A stretch of DNA of 64,000 nucleotides from Kitasatospora sp. MAA19 (GCF_029894125.1 NZ_JARXYZ010000018.1:100717-164716), one strand, 5' to 3'. Shown: positions 25,442-34,025, numbered from the stretch's first letter. Numbers and translations are program-made. The notes: generated by a model from the letters alone, not told the origin.

Positions 25442-26446
25442 ATGTCCGTGAGCAATCCCCGCGACACAGGGACCGACGGGACGTCCGACGAGTTGTGGTG
25501 CCCCTTCCCCTCCCTGCTGAACCGGCATGCCGAGCAGGCCGACCGGGAGAGCTTCGCCTGGATGGCACAGCACCGGTTGCTCGACGGGCTGCCCGAGCGG
25601 GCGGAACGGCTACGGCGTCAGCGAAGCGGTGCCCTCGCCGCGCGGACCAATCCCGAGGTGGGCGCGGAGATGCTGCGGCTGCTGGCGGACTGGTACGTCT
25701 GGCTCTTCGCCTTCGACGACGGGTACGGCGAGGACCCTGAGCGCGGCGGGCTGCCGGGCCCGCTGGCCCGGACAACCGCCCTGCTGGCGCGGGTACTCGA
25801 CGCCGACCTGCCCCCGACCGAGCTGACGGGAACCGCACGCGCCTACGCGGTGGCCCTGCGGGAGATCCGGGACCGGATCCGCGTGCACGCCTCGCCCTCG
25901 CAGCTCGTCCGGTGGGAGCGTACGGTCTGCGACTACCTGTCCGCGCAGGTCTGGGAGGCCGCGAACCGGGAGGCGGCGGCCGTCCCCGGGCTCGCCGAGT
26001 ACGTGGCCATGCGCCGCCATGCGGGGGCGACGTACACCTGCCTGGCACTCATCGACATCGTGGGCGGTTACGAACTCCCGCCCGCGCAGGCGGACGGCCC
26101 GGCGTTGCGCAGGCTCGCGGACATCACCGCGAACCTGGTCAGCTGGGACAACGACCTGTACTCCCATGCCAAGGAGAGCGCCGGCGGCCAGGGGCGCCAC
26201 AACCTCGTCGAGGTCCTCGCCCGTCACCACCGCTGCTCCCCGTCCGCAGCCCGGGACCGGGCCCTCGCCCTGCGCGACCGGGAGATGGACGACTTCATCG
26301 AGGCGCGAGAGGCCGTCAGCGCTGACGCCACCGCACCGACCGCGGCATACGCGCGCAGCCTCGGGTTGTGGCTACGGGGGCACATCGACTGGTCCCGTGG
26401 AAGTTCGCGATTCGACACACCGTCACCTGCGGGGAGCCGGCCATGA
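25442..26446 (+). CDS. Class I terpene synthase (bacterial type)
   Basis: 334 residues, the usual length for bacterial sesquiterpene/monoterpene cyclases. The Mg-binding acidic motif reads DDGYGE inside FAFDDGYGED (about residues 92-98), a DDxxxE form. The second (NSE) motif is NDLYSHAKE (about residues 237-245) with N, S and E all in place. The pyrophosphate sensor Arg and the RY pair near the C terminus are less clear: the end reads GHIDWSRGSSRF, close to the usual W-x-x-x-x-R-Y with Phe for Tyr. The stop overlaps the P450 start (ATGA). It cyclises an isoprenyl diphosphate, probably FPP; the product cannot be predicted from the sequence alone. Confidence 0.88.
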   Translation: MSVSNPRDTGTDGTSDELWCPFPSLLNRHAEQADRESFAWMAQHRLLDGLPERAERLRRQRSGALAARTNPEVGAEMLRLLADWYVWLFAFDDGYGEDPERGGLPGPLARTTALLARVLDADLPPTELTGTARAYAVALREIRDRIRVHASPSQLVRWERTVCDYLSAQVWEAANREAAAVPGLAEYVAMRRHAGATYTCLALIDIVGGYELPPAQADGPALRRLADITANLVSWDNDLYSHAKESAGGQGRHNLVEVLARHHRCSPSAARDRALALRDREMDDFIEAREAVSADATAPTAAYARSLGLWLRGHIDWSRGSSRFDTPSPAGSRP

Positions 26447-27855
26447 CCCGTGACCACGGTGTGGCCGACGGCGAGGCGGCCGGTGGCGAGACGGCCAGCG
26501 GCGAGGTGCCCTGCGCCGCGGGCCGGTTGCCCGGGATCGGGCACCTGATTCCGCTGATGACCCGCCCGATGCCCTTCCTGCAGTCGCTGGCGGACCTGGG
26601 CCCCGTTGTGCGGATCCAGCTGTGGCGGCGGCCGGTCCACGTGCTCACCGCGCCCGAACTCGTGCACAGGCTACTCGTCCAGGACGCCGCGAAGACCGAG
26701 AAGGGCTTCGTCTTCGACAAGGCCCGCGGGCTGCTGGGGAACGGGCTGTTCATCTCCGAGGGCGCCTTCCACCTCCGCCAGCGACGTCTTCTCCAGCCGG
26801 CCTTCCACCGCGACAGCATCCGCACGTACACCGCCGTGATGGCCCGCCAGGCAGCCCGGGCGGTGTCCCGCTGGGAGCCGGAGTCGCCGCTGACGATCAG
26901 CGAGCGGATGCACGAACTCACCCTGGACGTTCTGCTGGAGGCGCTGTTCGCCACCCGCCTCGGCGCCGGCCACAAAGCCCGGATCCACCAGGCCGTGCCG
27001 GTGGTCCTCACGGGGTTCATCCAGCGGGCCCTGTACCCCTCGCCGCTCCTGGAGAAGCTGCCCGTTCCCGCCAACCGGCGCTTCGACGCGGCAGTCGAGG
27101 ACCTGCGCGCGGTGGTGGACGACATCGTCGCGCAGGCCGACCGGCGCGACGGCAGCGACAGCACGCTGCTGTCGCTGCTGCTGGCCGCCCGGGACGAACA
27201 GACGGGCCGGCCGATGGCCCCTCTCCAGGTGCGGGACGAGGTGGTATCGCTACTGCTGGCGGGCACCGAGACGGCTGCCACCGCACTCAGTTGGCTGTGC
27301 TACGAGCTCGCCTGCGATCCCGATCTGCAGGACGAACTGGGCGAGGAGGTACGAGCCGTCGCCAGTGACGGCACCGTCGGCTGGAGCGACCTGCCGCGCC
27401 TTGAGCGCACCGGGCACGCGCTCAGCGAAACCCTCCGGCTCCACACCCCCAACTGGATCCTGATGCGCCGCGCGGTGGCCCCCCTCCAGTACGCCGGCAC
27501 CCGGCTCGCCCCGGGCTCGGAGATCCTCTTCAGCCTCACCGCGTTGCACCGTGACCCACTCCGCTACCCCGACCCCCACCGGTTCGACCCCGGCCGGTGG
27601 CGCCGGCGCGGGGACCACGCTTCGCGCAAGCTCTTCATGCCCTTCGCCGCGGGCCCGCACAAGTGCGTCGGTGAGACCTTCGCCTGGACCGAGATGCTGA
27701 TCATCGCCGCGGCCGTCCTGGCCCGCTGGCGGATCGGCCTGGCCACGCCCGGCCGCGTCCACGAGACCGCCACTTCGGCCACCCTCCGTCCCCGGGGTCC
27801 GCAACTCAGGATCCACCGCCGGGCAGGTCGCGTACCAGCGCCGGAGAGGACGTGA
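26443..27855 (+). CDS. Cytochrome P450, terpene-cluster type
   Basis: 470 residues. The I-helix oxygen-activation motif is AGTETA (about residue 273), the K-helix ExxR is ETLR (about residue 329), and the haem-binding loop is FAAGPHKCVG with the Cys ligand at about residue 408. The N terminus (LPGIGHLIPLMTRP) has a proline-rich hinge but no membrane anchor, so the protein is soluble and needs ferredoxin partners not present here. The ATG overlaps the terpene synthase stop; coupled translation argues that it oxidises that enzyme's product. The layout resembles known streptomycete synthase-P450 pairs such as those for albaflavenone or pentalenolactone, but identity to either is not claimed. Confidence 0.88.
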   Translation: MTRDHGVADGEAAGGETASGEVPCAAGRLPGIGHLIPLMTRPMPFLQSLADLGPVVRIQLWRRPVHVLTAPELVHRLLVQDAAKTEKGFVFDKARGLLGNGLFISEGAFHLRQRRLLQPAFHRDSIRTYTAVMARQAARAVSRWEPESPLTISERMHELTLDVLLEALFATRLGAGHKARIHQAVPVVLTGFIQRALYPSPLLEKLPVPANRRFDAAVEDLRAVVDDIVAQADRRDGSDSTLLSLLLAARDEQTGRPMAPLQVRDEVVSLLLAGTETAATALSWLCYELACDPDLQDELGEEVRAVASDGTVGWSDLPRLERTGHALSETLRLHTPNWILMRRAVAPLQYAGTRLAPGSEILFSLTALHRDPLRYPDPHRFDPGRWRRRGDHASRKLFMPFAAGPHKCVGETFAWTEMLIIAAAVLARWRIGLATPGRVHETATSATLRPRGPQLRIHRRAGRVPAPERT

Positions 27856-27940
27856 CGCCCCGTCAACCCGACACGAACGGGAACGACTACGGTCAGCGGA
27901 CCGCATGGCGAGTTGACCAGCAGAAGGAAGGAAGCACCCC

Positions 27941-28726
27941 GTGGACCACGGCGACCACCACACCTACGACCAGATCTTCACCCTCTCGACAGAGGAAGAA
28001 CGAGACCGGCTGAGGCACCTCACCTCCGTCTACGACCCCATCACCCAGCACGTCATCGGTTCCCTGACCTCCCCCGCCGGACGCACCTGCCTGGAGATCG
28101 GCGCGGGAAGCGGGTCGATCGCCGGGTGGCTCGCGGACCAGGGTGCCCAGGTCACCGCCCTCGACCGTGACGACCGCTTCCTGCCCACCCACCCCCGCCT
28201 GACGACCGTCACCGGCGATGCCCTCTCCGAAGACTTCGACCCGGGCCCCGTCTTCGATCTCGTCCACACCCGCTTCGTCCTCATCCACGTTCCCCGACGA
28301 GACGAACTCCTCGAACGCCTCGTCTCCTGGCTGCGCCCCGGTGGGTGGCTCGTCATCGAGGAAACCGCCGACACCACCTCCGCGACCTCCCCACGCCCGC
28401 ACCACCGCAACGCCATGGCCGCCATGTGGCGTGTCATGCACGAAACCGCCGGCACCGACATCACGTGGACACGCCACCTCCCGACCCCGCTCGCGCACCA
28501 CGGCCTCACTGACATCGGAGCCCATGTCAGCACCCTCCCCTTCCATGGCCAGGACGACATGGCGCGCATGCTGCACCTCAGCATGAAGCCGCTGTCCCGG
28601 AAGATGGCGGACACCGGCCTGGTCACCGAGGCGGAACTGGCTGACGTCCACGCGGACTTCCGGAATCCCTGGGTGTGGGACCTGGCGTTCTCCATGGTCT
28701 CGGCCTGGGGTCGGCGCGGCAGCTGA
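27941..28726 (+). CDS. Class I SAM-dependent methyltransferase
   Basis: 261 residues. SAM-binding motif I is LEIGAGSGSIAGWLA (about residues 51-65), followed by an acidic end of strand 2 (TALDRDD) and the post-motif FDLVHTRFVLIHVPRRDE typical of ubiE/UbiG-like and natural-product methyltransferases. GTG start with GAAGGAAGG upstream. It lies 85 bases after the P450 in the same direction, so it may tailor the terpenoid, though it could be unrelated. No terminator is visible between them. Confidence 0.82.
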   Translation: MDHGDHHTYDQIFTLSTEEERDRLRHLTSVYDPITQHVIGSLTSPAGRTCLEIGAGSGSIAGWLADQGAQVTALDRDDRFLPTHPRLTTVTGDALSEDFDPGPVFDLVHTRFVLIHVPRRDELLERLVSWLRPGGWLVIEETADTTSATSPRPHHRNAMAAMWRVMHETAGTDITWTRHLPTPLAHHGLTDIGAHVSTLPFHGQDDMARMLHLSMKPLSRKMADTGLVTEAELADVHADFRNPWVWDLAFSMVSAWGRRGS

Positions 28727-29185
28727 CCGTTCGGGCGCGCGAGCAACGGGGTCTGCAACCGGTCATCGGGCTTCCGCAGCGCGGTAGGCGAGGTTCAGGT
28801 GCATCGAGTCAGCGTCAGTGGCCAACCGTCGACCAGAGCCTTGGTAGCGCACCGTCCGCAGCCGACCCGGCTCCCGGGCCGAAGCGCCGGGCGCTAGGAC
28901 CGGACGGCGACGGAGTCCCAGCCGGGCATGCACTCCTGGCGGCCGACGCCGAAGCCGAGCCGGCGGATGTCGGCGAGGGCGTCGTTGTCGCGGATGACGG
29001 TACAGGCCCCCGACTCGCCGACGGCCGCGCGGTCAGCGACATCTTCGATGAAGGCCGGGCACCGATCCTCGCCTCCATCCACCGCCGGACCGCCAGACCG
29101 CCAGATCGACCTCTGGCGGACGGCCGACGAAACCCTCGGCCCGGAAACCGTCAGCCCTTGTACGCAACCGGCTCAAACGCCTCCA
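28727..29185. pseudogene. Decayed DNA with frameshifted remnant (possible transposase end)
   Basis: About 460 bases without an intact gene. On the plus strand, stretches in different frames join into one protein-like run: DIFDEGRAPILASIHRR, then IDLWRTADETLGPETV, then VRNRLKRLQYRPD, which continues into the repeat at 29186 and ends at a TGA at 29256. Two frameshifts are needed. It looks like the C-terminal end of a transposase or another decayed gene; I do not recognise the family. Confidence 0.4.
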
Positions 29186-29286
29186 GTACCGACCCGACAC
29201 CCTCGACGGCTTCATAGCCGGCACCGGCCTGACCCTCGACGACCCAGCGTCACCTTGACGAGCCGAAGTCAGTAACGGTCAACGTG
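29186..29286 (+). repeat. 101-bp inverted repeat, left copy
   Basis: Matches the reverse complement of 31242-31342 at 99 of 101 positions. It encodes on the plus strand the end of a reading frame (YRPDTLDGFIAGTGLTLDDP, then a TGA at 29256) plus 28 further bases. The two copies face each other around the flavin monooxygenase gene. The sequences diverge at GTGAC versus GTGCC, which may mark an element boundary. Confidence 0.85.
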
Positions 29287-29298
29287 ACAGTGCCCCCT

Positions 29299-29421
29299 CG
29301 TCGCATCCAGAAACGACTCGGCTATGTCAGCCCCATCGAGTTCGAGGAGAAGTACTACGCCAACCCGGCAACGGCCGAATCAGTGAACCTGAAATCCCGC
29401 CAACCCGTCCTGACCAGCTGA
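29299..29421 (+). pseudogene. IS3-type transposase, C-terminal fragment
   Basis: Forty codons ending in TGA, reading RRIQKRLGYVSPIEFEEKYY and on through an NLKSRQP tail. The LGYxSPxEFE block is the well-known C-terminal signature of IS3-family OrfB transposases. Everything upstream is missing, as the fragment starts right after the 101-bp repeat. No start codon or inverted ends are left. It shows that this point has received more than one insertion. Confidence 0.8.
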
Positions 29422-29487
29422 TCGGCAACTATCGCAGGGCGGGGGAACCTCAACCCAGTCGGGTCGGCGCAACCTGGTGAAGCACAC

Positions 29488-29501
29488 TGGCTCGGGAGCC
29501 A
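29488..29501. promoter_or_regulatory. Palindrome upstream of flavin monooxygenase
   Basis: TGGCTC-GG-GAGCCA, a perfect dyad 27-40 bases before the monooxygenase start. Its position and symmetry suit a TetR-type operator or promoter element; no matching regulator gene stands nearby. Confidence 0.3.
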
Positions 29502-29527
29502 ATTCCGGATGACGAGGGAGTCTGATC

Positions 29528-31249
29528 ATGACCGCTGTCGACGTACTCGTGGTGGGCGCGGGCCCGGTGGGCCTGACGGCGGCGGCCGAGCTACGGCGGC
29601 ACGGCGTGGACTGCCGCATCGTCGACCGGCTGGCCGTCCCGGAGCCCTATGCCAAGGCCATCGGCGTCCTGCCCCGCACGCTGGAGGTGTGGGACGCCAT
29701 GGGCGTGGTCCACGGGGCGCTGGACGACGCGGTGCCGCACCTGGGCCAGCTGGTCTTCACCGACGGCAAGCGGGGCCCCCGGGTCGAGCTGACTCTGCCG
29801 CCAGAGATCCCCTACCCCTTCGCCACGCTGCCCCAGTACGCGACCGAGCGGCTGCTCACCGAGCATCTTGCGCGCTTCGGCACGGAGGTGGAGCGGCCGA
29901 CCGAGCTCCGCTCGGTGGAGATGCGCCCGGAGGAGGTCGAGGCCGTCCTCGCACACGCCGACGGCCGGATCGAGCGTCTGCACGCCCGCTACGTCGTGGG
30001 CTGCGACGGCGCGCACAGCCTGGTCCGCAAGGCGGCCGGGCTGACCTTCGAGGGCAACGCCTTCCCCGAGCAGTACATGATCGGCGACGTCGAGCTCGAC
30101 TGGGAACTGCCCGCCGGCTACAGCATGCGGGCCGTGAAGCTGGACGCGAACGGTGCGGTGGACGACATGCTCGTCTGCATTCCGATGCCGGGCGTTCGGC
30201 GGTACTGGCTGTCGATGCTGCGCCCCTGCGCCCAGGCCGGGGGCGAGGACGACTCGAGCGCGCCGGACGGGATGGGGGATGGCCGCGGACCGGACCTCGG
30301 CCAGATCCAGGCCGTGCTCGACCGGCTGTCCCCGGAGCCGACGACCGCCTCCACGCTGCGCTGGTCGTCCACCTTCCGGATCAACCACCGCCTGGTGGAC
30401 CGCTACCGGAACGGCCGCCTCTTCGTCGCCGGGGACGCCGCGCACATCCACCCGCCGATCGGCGGGCAGGGTCTGAACACCGGCGTGCAGGACGCCTACA
30501 ACCTCGCCTGGAAGCTGGCCCTGACCATCCGCGGTATGGCCACGGACGACGTGCTGGAGAGCTATCACGCCGAACGCCACCCGGTCGCGCAGGAGGTGGT
30601 CGACCGCACCGTCCGCCATGCCCGCACCGTCCGCCATGCCCGCACCGGCCTCGGCAACAACGGGGACGACGCCGAGATGATGCTGCGGCGCCAGGCCCAG
30701 CTGCTGGTCGCCTACCCGGACAGCCCGTTGATCCAGCCGCCGGCGGCGGACGGCACACCCGCGGCCGGTCCCGCCGCCGGCGACCGGGCACCGGACTGCC
30801 GCGGCCTGCTGAGCGACCTCGCCGCCTACCCGCGGCGGCTGTTCGACCTGCTGCGCACCCCGCGGCACGTGCTGCTGCTGTTCGCGGGCTCGGAGTACGC
30901 CTCGGGCGACGGCGCCGCCCGGCTCGAGGCCTGCGCCGCCGAGGCGCATCGCGCCGCCCACGGCCTGCTCGACGCCTATCTGGTCACCGCCGCAGAGGTA
31001 CCGGAGGACGCTCGCCCGGTCGGCCTGCGCCCGCCGCGGGTGCGCGACGCGGCGGGCGAGTTCCGCGACGCCTATGCGCCGCGTGACGGCGAGGCCCTCC
31101 TGATCCGCCCGGACGGCTACCTCTCCGGACGCTTCCACCCGGCCGTACCGGAACGCCTGACGGCGCATCTGCGCCGAACCTTCCTTACTTCCGCTGCCGC
31201 GGGCGAAGCGCCGCCGGTGACGGTCCTGCAGGCGGCACTGGCACGTTGA
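29528..31249 (+). CDS. FAD-dependent aromatic monooxygenase (PheA/TfdB family)
   Basis: 573 residues. Group A flavoprotein hydroxylase: GxGxxG in VVGAGPVGLTAA (about residue 8), the DG motif VVGCDGAHSLVRKA (about residue 156), and the GD motif FVAGDAAHIHPPIGGQGLN (about residue 300). A thioredoxin-like C-terminal domain follows from about residue 430. Relatives hydroxylate phenols, polyketides or rifamycins (Rox type). An 18-bp tandem duplication at 30608-30643 inserts a second VRHART. The stop lies inside the right copy of the 101-bp inverted repeat, so the last codons overlap that element. An operator-like palindrome lies upstream. Substrate unknown; antibiotic inactivation is one option. 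Confidence 0.85.
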   Translation: MTAVDVLVVGAGPVGLTAAAELRRHGVDCRIVDRLAVPEPYAKAIGVLPRTLEVWDAMGVVHGALDDAVPHLGQLVFTDGKRGPRVELTLPPEIPYPFATLPQYATERLLTEHLARFGTEVERPTELRSVEMRPEEVEAVLAHADGRIERLHARYVVGCDGAHSLVRKAAGLTFEGNAFPEQYMIGDVELDWELPAGYSMRAVKLDANGAVDDMLVCIPMPGVRRYWLSMLRPCAQAGGEDDSSAPDGMGDGRGPDLGQIQAVLDRLSPEPTTASTLRWSSTFRINHRLVDRYRNGRLFVAGDAAHIHPPIGGQGLNTGVQDAYNLAWKLALTIRGMATDDVLESYHAERHPVAQEVVDRTVRHARTVRHARTGLGNNGDDAEMMLRRQAQLLVAYPDSPLIQPPAADGTPAAGPAAGDRAPDCRGLLSDLAAYPRRLFDLLRTPRHVLLLFAGSEYASGDGAARLEACAAEAHRAAHGLLDAYLVTAAEVPEDARPVGLRPPRVRDAAGEFRDAYAPRDGEALLIRPDGYLSGRFHPAVPERLTAHLRRTFLTSAAAGEAPPVTVLQAALAR

Positions 31250-31342
31250 CCGTTACTGACTTCGGCTCGTCAAGGTGACGCCGGGTCGTCGAGGGTCAGG
31301 CAGGTGCCGGCTATGAAGCCGTCGAGGGTGTCGGGTCGGTAC
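31242..31342 (-). repeat. 101-bp inverted repeat, right copy
   Basis: Reverse complement of 29186-29286 with two mismatches. On the minus strand it encodes the same tail (YRPDTLDGFIAGTCLTLDDP then TGA). It begins within the last codons of the monooxygenase gene and ends 36 bases before the transposase remnant at 31379. Confidence 0.85.
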
Positions 31343-31378
31343 GGGAGGCTGTGCCGTTCGGAAACTTGTCGCTGCTGG

Positions 31379-31858
31379 TCAGGCCGTGTATCGGTACTCG
31401 TTGATGACGCCGCTGAGCACTCGCGCGCGGAGGAGCCGGTGAGCGGCCAGGTCGGCTCTTGGCATGGGGTGCTCCTGGGCGAGGGGCGGGAGCTGTCCCC
31501 GAGCCTGGTGTGGGCGATGGCGGCTGTAGTACCGGGCGTAGGTGTCGAGGACCTGCCGGGCGTGGGTCTCGTTCCATATCAGCAGGTGGTCGAGGGCCTC
31601 GTGCCGCAGCGTTCCGATGACTCGTTCGCAGTGGGCGTTCGCTCGCGGAGCACGAGGTGGCGTCTTGATGACCTCCACTTCCTCAGCCTCGAAGGCAGCG
31701 TCGAACGACGAGGTGTACTTCGCGTCCCGGTCGCGGATCAGGAAGCGCAGTGAATCGAGCCGGATGCCCAGCTCGACCGCGAGATTGCTCGCCTGTTGCA
31801 CCGCCCAGGGGCCCGTCGGGTGGGGCTCGGCCGGGGCCCGTCTGCGGCCCGTGATTGG
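31379..31858 (-). pseudogene. Truncated transposase, integrase-core (IS3/IS481-like)
   Basis: 160 open codons on the minus strand. The frame begins at a stop at 31859-31861 and enters homology at once with HPTGPWAVQQASN, then FLIRDRDAKYTSSFDAAF (second catalytic Asp region), IKTPPRAPRANAHCERVIGT (with the catalytic Glu in CERVIGTLR) and RHRPHQARGQLPP. This is the C-terminal half of an rve-fold DDE transposase; the N-terminal HTH and first Asp are gone. No functional start. It abuts the inverted-repeat structure. Confidence 0.85.
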
Positions 31859-31995
31859 CTACGTACAGTGACCATCTTCGCGGCGGCGCGAGTGGGAGCT
31901 TCAGCCCACTACACTCACCGCGCAGCCCTCTGAACAGGCAAAACGTCGAAGTCCTGCTGGAGTACTAGCCGCTCAGCCGCTCTGGAGGCCGCAAC

Positions 31996-32550
31996 TCACT
32001 CGAGCCAGTCGAGGACCCCGTCCACTCCCTGGTACTTCCCCGCCTCCAACTCGGTGGCGAAGTCCTGGAGAGCGGCCAGCCAGCCGGGGTAGTACACCGT
32101 CTCGGGGACGATGCCCTGGTCGGCGTAGAGCACCTGGCCGTAGGTGCCGCCTGGGGCGGGGTCCAGGTCGAGCACGTACAGCGAGCCGTCGCCCTCCCGG
32201 CCCAACGGGATCCAGCCGGCTCGCCAGAAGTCGTCGAGCCGGATCTGGTCGTGCTCCGCAGCGGCGGCCCACGCGAAGTCCTCGATCTCGGTCTGGCGGA
32301 GCCCGGCGAACCTGGTGAGGTCGCTGTGCTCGATCTGGATCGCCGAACCCTGAAGGTCGACCGTACGGTGGATCGCGAGGGAGGCGGCGAACTCGGCGGG
32401 CAGCGAACACCCCAGATCGCCTTCGACGACGGCTATCTCCTCCGCCGTAGCCGGCCCGCCCAGTGCCGCCAGGCTCGCGGGCGCGTGCTCGGCCAGCCAC
32501 TCCTCGATCTGCTTCCACACCTCGGCGACCTGCTGCTCTGCGCTGTTCAT
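31996..32550 (-). CDS. SMI1/KNR4 family protein
   Basis: 184 residues. SUKH-superfamily fold: an N-terminal WKQIEEWLAEHAP helix, then the family core ATAEEIAVVEGDLGCSLPAEF (about residues 35-57), and later WIPLGREGDGSLYVLDLDP, the characteristic block near the binding cleft. SUKH proteins often act as immunity proteins against contact-dependent or polymorphic toxins, or in regulation. I start at the ATG at 32550, with GGAGG seven bases upstream. No toxin gene lies beside it, only IS debris, so it may be an orphan immunity gene. Cytoplasmic. Confidence 0.82.
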   Translation of the reverse strand: MNSAEQQVAEVWKQIEEWLAEHAPASLAALGGPATAEEIAVVEGDLGCSLPAEFAASLAIHRTVDLQGSAIQIEHSDLTRFAGLRQTEIEDFAWAAAAEHDQIRLDDFWRAGWIPLGREGDGSLYVLDLDPAPGGTYGQVLYADQGIVPETVYYPGWLAALQDFATELEAGKYQGVDGVLDWLE

Positions 32551-32978
32551 CCTGGTCCTCCCCAACTCCGTTGCTGTCGACCGGAGAACCTAGCCGATCC
32601 CACTGTCACGGCTGCGCCCCGACGCCCGTGAGGCTGGTCCGACTCGCTCGTCGTCTCAGATGAACTGGTCTGCCTGTCGGCAGGGCGCCAGGCTGCGCCG
32701 TGTAAGCGGACCGCCTCCTCGCGGGTAGCCCCCTGACCTTCCGCGAGGAGTACCGAGGCCGCGATGCTCATCCACAAGGGTGAAGGCATACCAGGGCCAA
32801 AGCCTTTCCTCGGGCGGTACGGCAGACTTCTACTTCATTCCCTTCAGCACGCCTCGACCGGCGTTACCGGCCGGGGCGAGGGGAGCGCAAGGGAGAGGGG
32901 AGTGCGTGGGATGGTTCATGCACGGAACAAGCGGGCGCGGAAGAGCCTGTGGTCGGTACGTCCAGGAAGGCGGACTCC
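32551..32978. other. Intergenic region, no supported gene
   Basis: About 430 bases between the divergent SMI1 gene and the methyltransferase-like gene. A minus-strand frame (32547-32789) and plus-strand frames exist but have no ribosome-binding sites and no recognisable motif. A purine-rich stretch (32875-32905) and several short imperfect dyads are present. It should contain both promoters. Confidence 0.4.
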
Positions 32979-33830
32979 TTGGCCCAAGTAGCGATGACCC
33001 CGTTCGATGAGATCTACGACCAGCCCGACCCCCGGGCCTTCTACCGCGAGCTCGGCGCCCTCGAGTACCAGACACCGCATCACGCCCAGGGGATCTTCCA
33101 CCGCCTGGTCGAAGCCCGCGCGCACCAGACCGGCTCCGCTGGACCGGTCACGGTGCTGGACATCTGCTGCTCCTACGGCATCAACGCCGCGCTCCTCAAC
33201 CACGACCTGACGCTGAGGGACCTGTACGCCCACTACACCTCCCCGCGCGCAGCCGCACTGACCACCGCCGAGCTGATCGAGTGGGACAAGGCCTACTACG
33301 CGGCCCATCGACGCCCCGACGCGGCCCAGGTGATCGGACTCGACATGGCCACGAACGCCATCGCCTACGCCCGGGCCGTCGGCCTGCTGGATGAGGGGTT
33401 CGCCGAGAACCTGGAGACAGCGCCTCCCAGCTCGGCCCTCTTTCGTGCCGCCCGCAGCACGCAGCTGATCACGGTCACCGGCGGGGCCAGCTTCCTGTCC
33501 CCCCGCACCTTCCAACCACTCCTGGCCGGAGCCCGCGAACCCGTGTGGGTTGCCGCGTTCGTTCTGCGCACTGGCTCCTACCAGGCCATCGCCGACGGTC
33601 TGATCCCCTACGGTCTGATCACCGAGAAGACCACCACCCACACGTTCCCCCAACGCCGCTTCACCAGCGCCCACGAGCAGCAGTACGCCGTCGACGCGGT
33701 GACCGCGGCGGGTGAGAACCCTCATGGGAAGGAGGCCGACGGCTACTTTCACACCGCGCTCTACCTGTCGCGCCCCTCAGGGCACGCCACCTCACTGCCT
33801 CTCACCGCCCTGGTCCCGGCCGTCTCTTGA
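32979..33830 (+). CDS. Class I methyltransferase-like hypothetical protein
   Basis: 283 residues from the TTG at 32979. The sequence VTVLDICCSYGINAALL (about residues 56-72) resembles SAM-binding motif I, with Cys-Cys in place of the glycine-rich GxGxG, followed by an acidic VIGLDMATNAIAYARAVGLLDEGF segment as in methyltransferase strand 2 and helix. The rest (FAENLE, LITVTGGASFLSPRTFQ, VLRTGSYQAIA) fits a Rossmann methyltransferase. The TTG is chosen because AGGAAGG lies 9 bases upstream; GTG at 32949 and ATG at 32994 are alternatives. Function unknown; it lies among IS remnants and may be acquired. Confidence 0.65.
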   Translation: MAQVAMTPFDEIYDQPDPRAFYRELGALEYQTPHHAQGIFHRLVEARAHQTGSAGPVTVLDICCSYGINAALLNHDLTLRDLYAHYTSPRAAALTTAELIEWDKAYYAAHRRPDAAQVIGLDMATNAIAYARAVGLLDEGFAENLETAPPSSALFRAARSTQLITVTGGASFLSPRTFQPLLAGAREPVWVAAFVLRTGSYQAIADGLIPYGLITEKTTTHTFPQRRFTSAHEQQYAVDAVTAAGENPHGKEADGYFHTALYLSRPSGHATSLPLTALVPAVS

Positions 33831-33878
33831 TCCTTCTGACTTCAATGCTCTGGAGCCAGAAGGAAGAGAGGGCGATCC

Positions 33879-34025
33879 GTGCGGAAGACTGGGCTGAGAT
33901 TCGAGCACGTCTTCACCCGCATGAAGAACTGGAAGATCCTGCTCGACTGTCGCCTCAAGGGCGACGGCGTCCACGACGCCATGCTCGGCATCGCCCGCCG
34001 CCACAACCTGCTCCAGGCTGCGTAG
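33879..34025 (+). pseudogene. IS5-type transposase, C-terminal fragment
   Basis: Forty-eight codons ending in TAG, including FEHVFTRMKNWKILLDCRLK and GDGVHDAMLGIARRHNL. This is the C-terminal signature of streptomycete IS5-family (IS112/IS1647-like) DDE transposases, where the Glu of FEHVF is the last catalytic residue. The frame starts abruptly 49 bases after the methyltransferase-like gene. No inverted ends or start codon remain. Confidence 0.8.

Noticed and set aside
28894..29082. Minus-strand 62-codon ORF (GACTVIRDNDALADIRRLGF)
   Set aside because: Looks protein-like but has no ribosome-binding site and is antisense to a decayed plus-strand frame; could not decide, so not listed as a gene.
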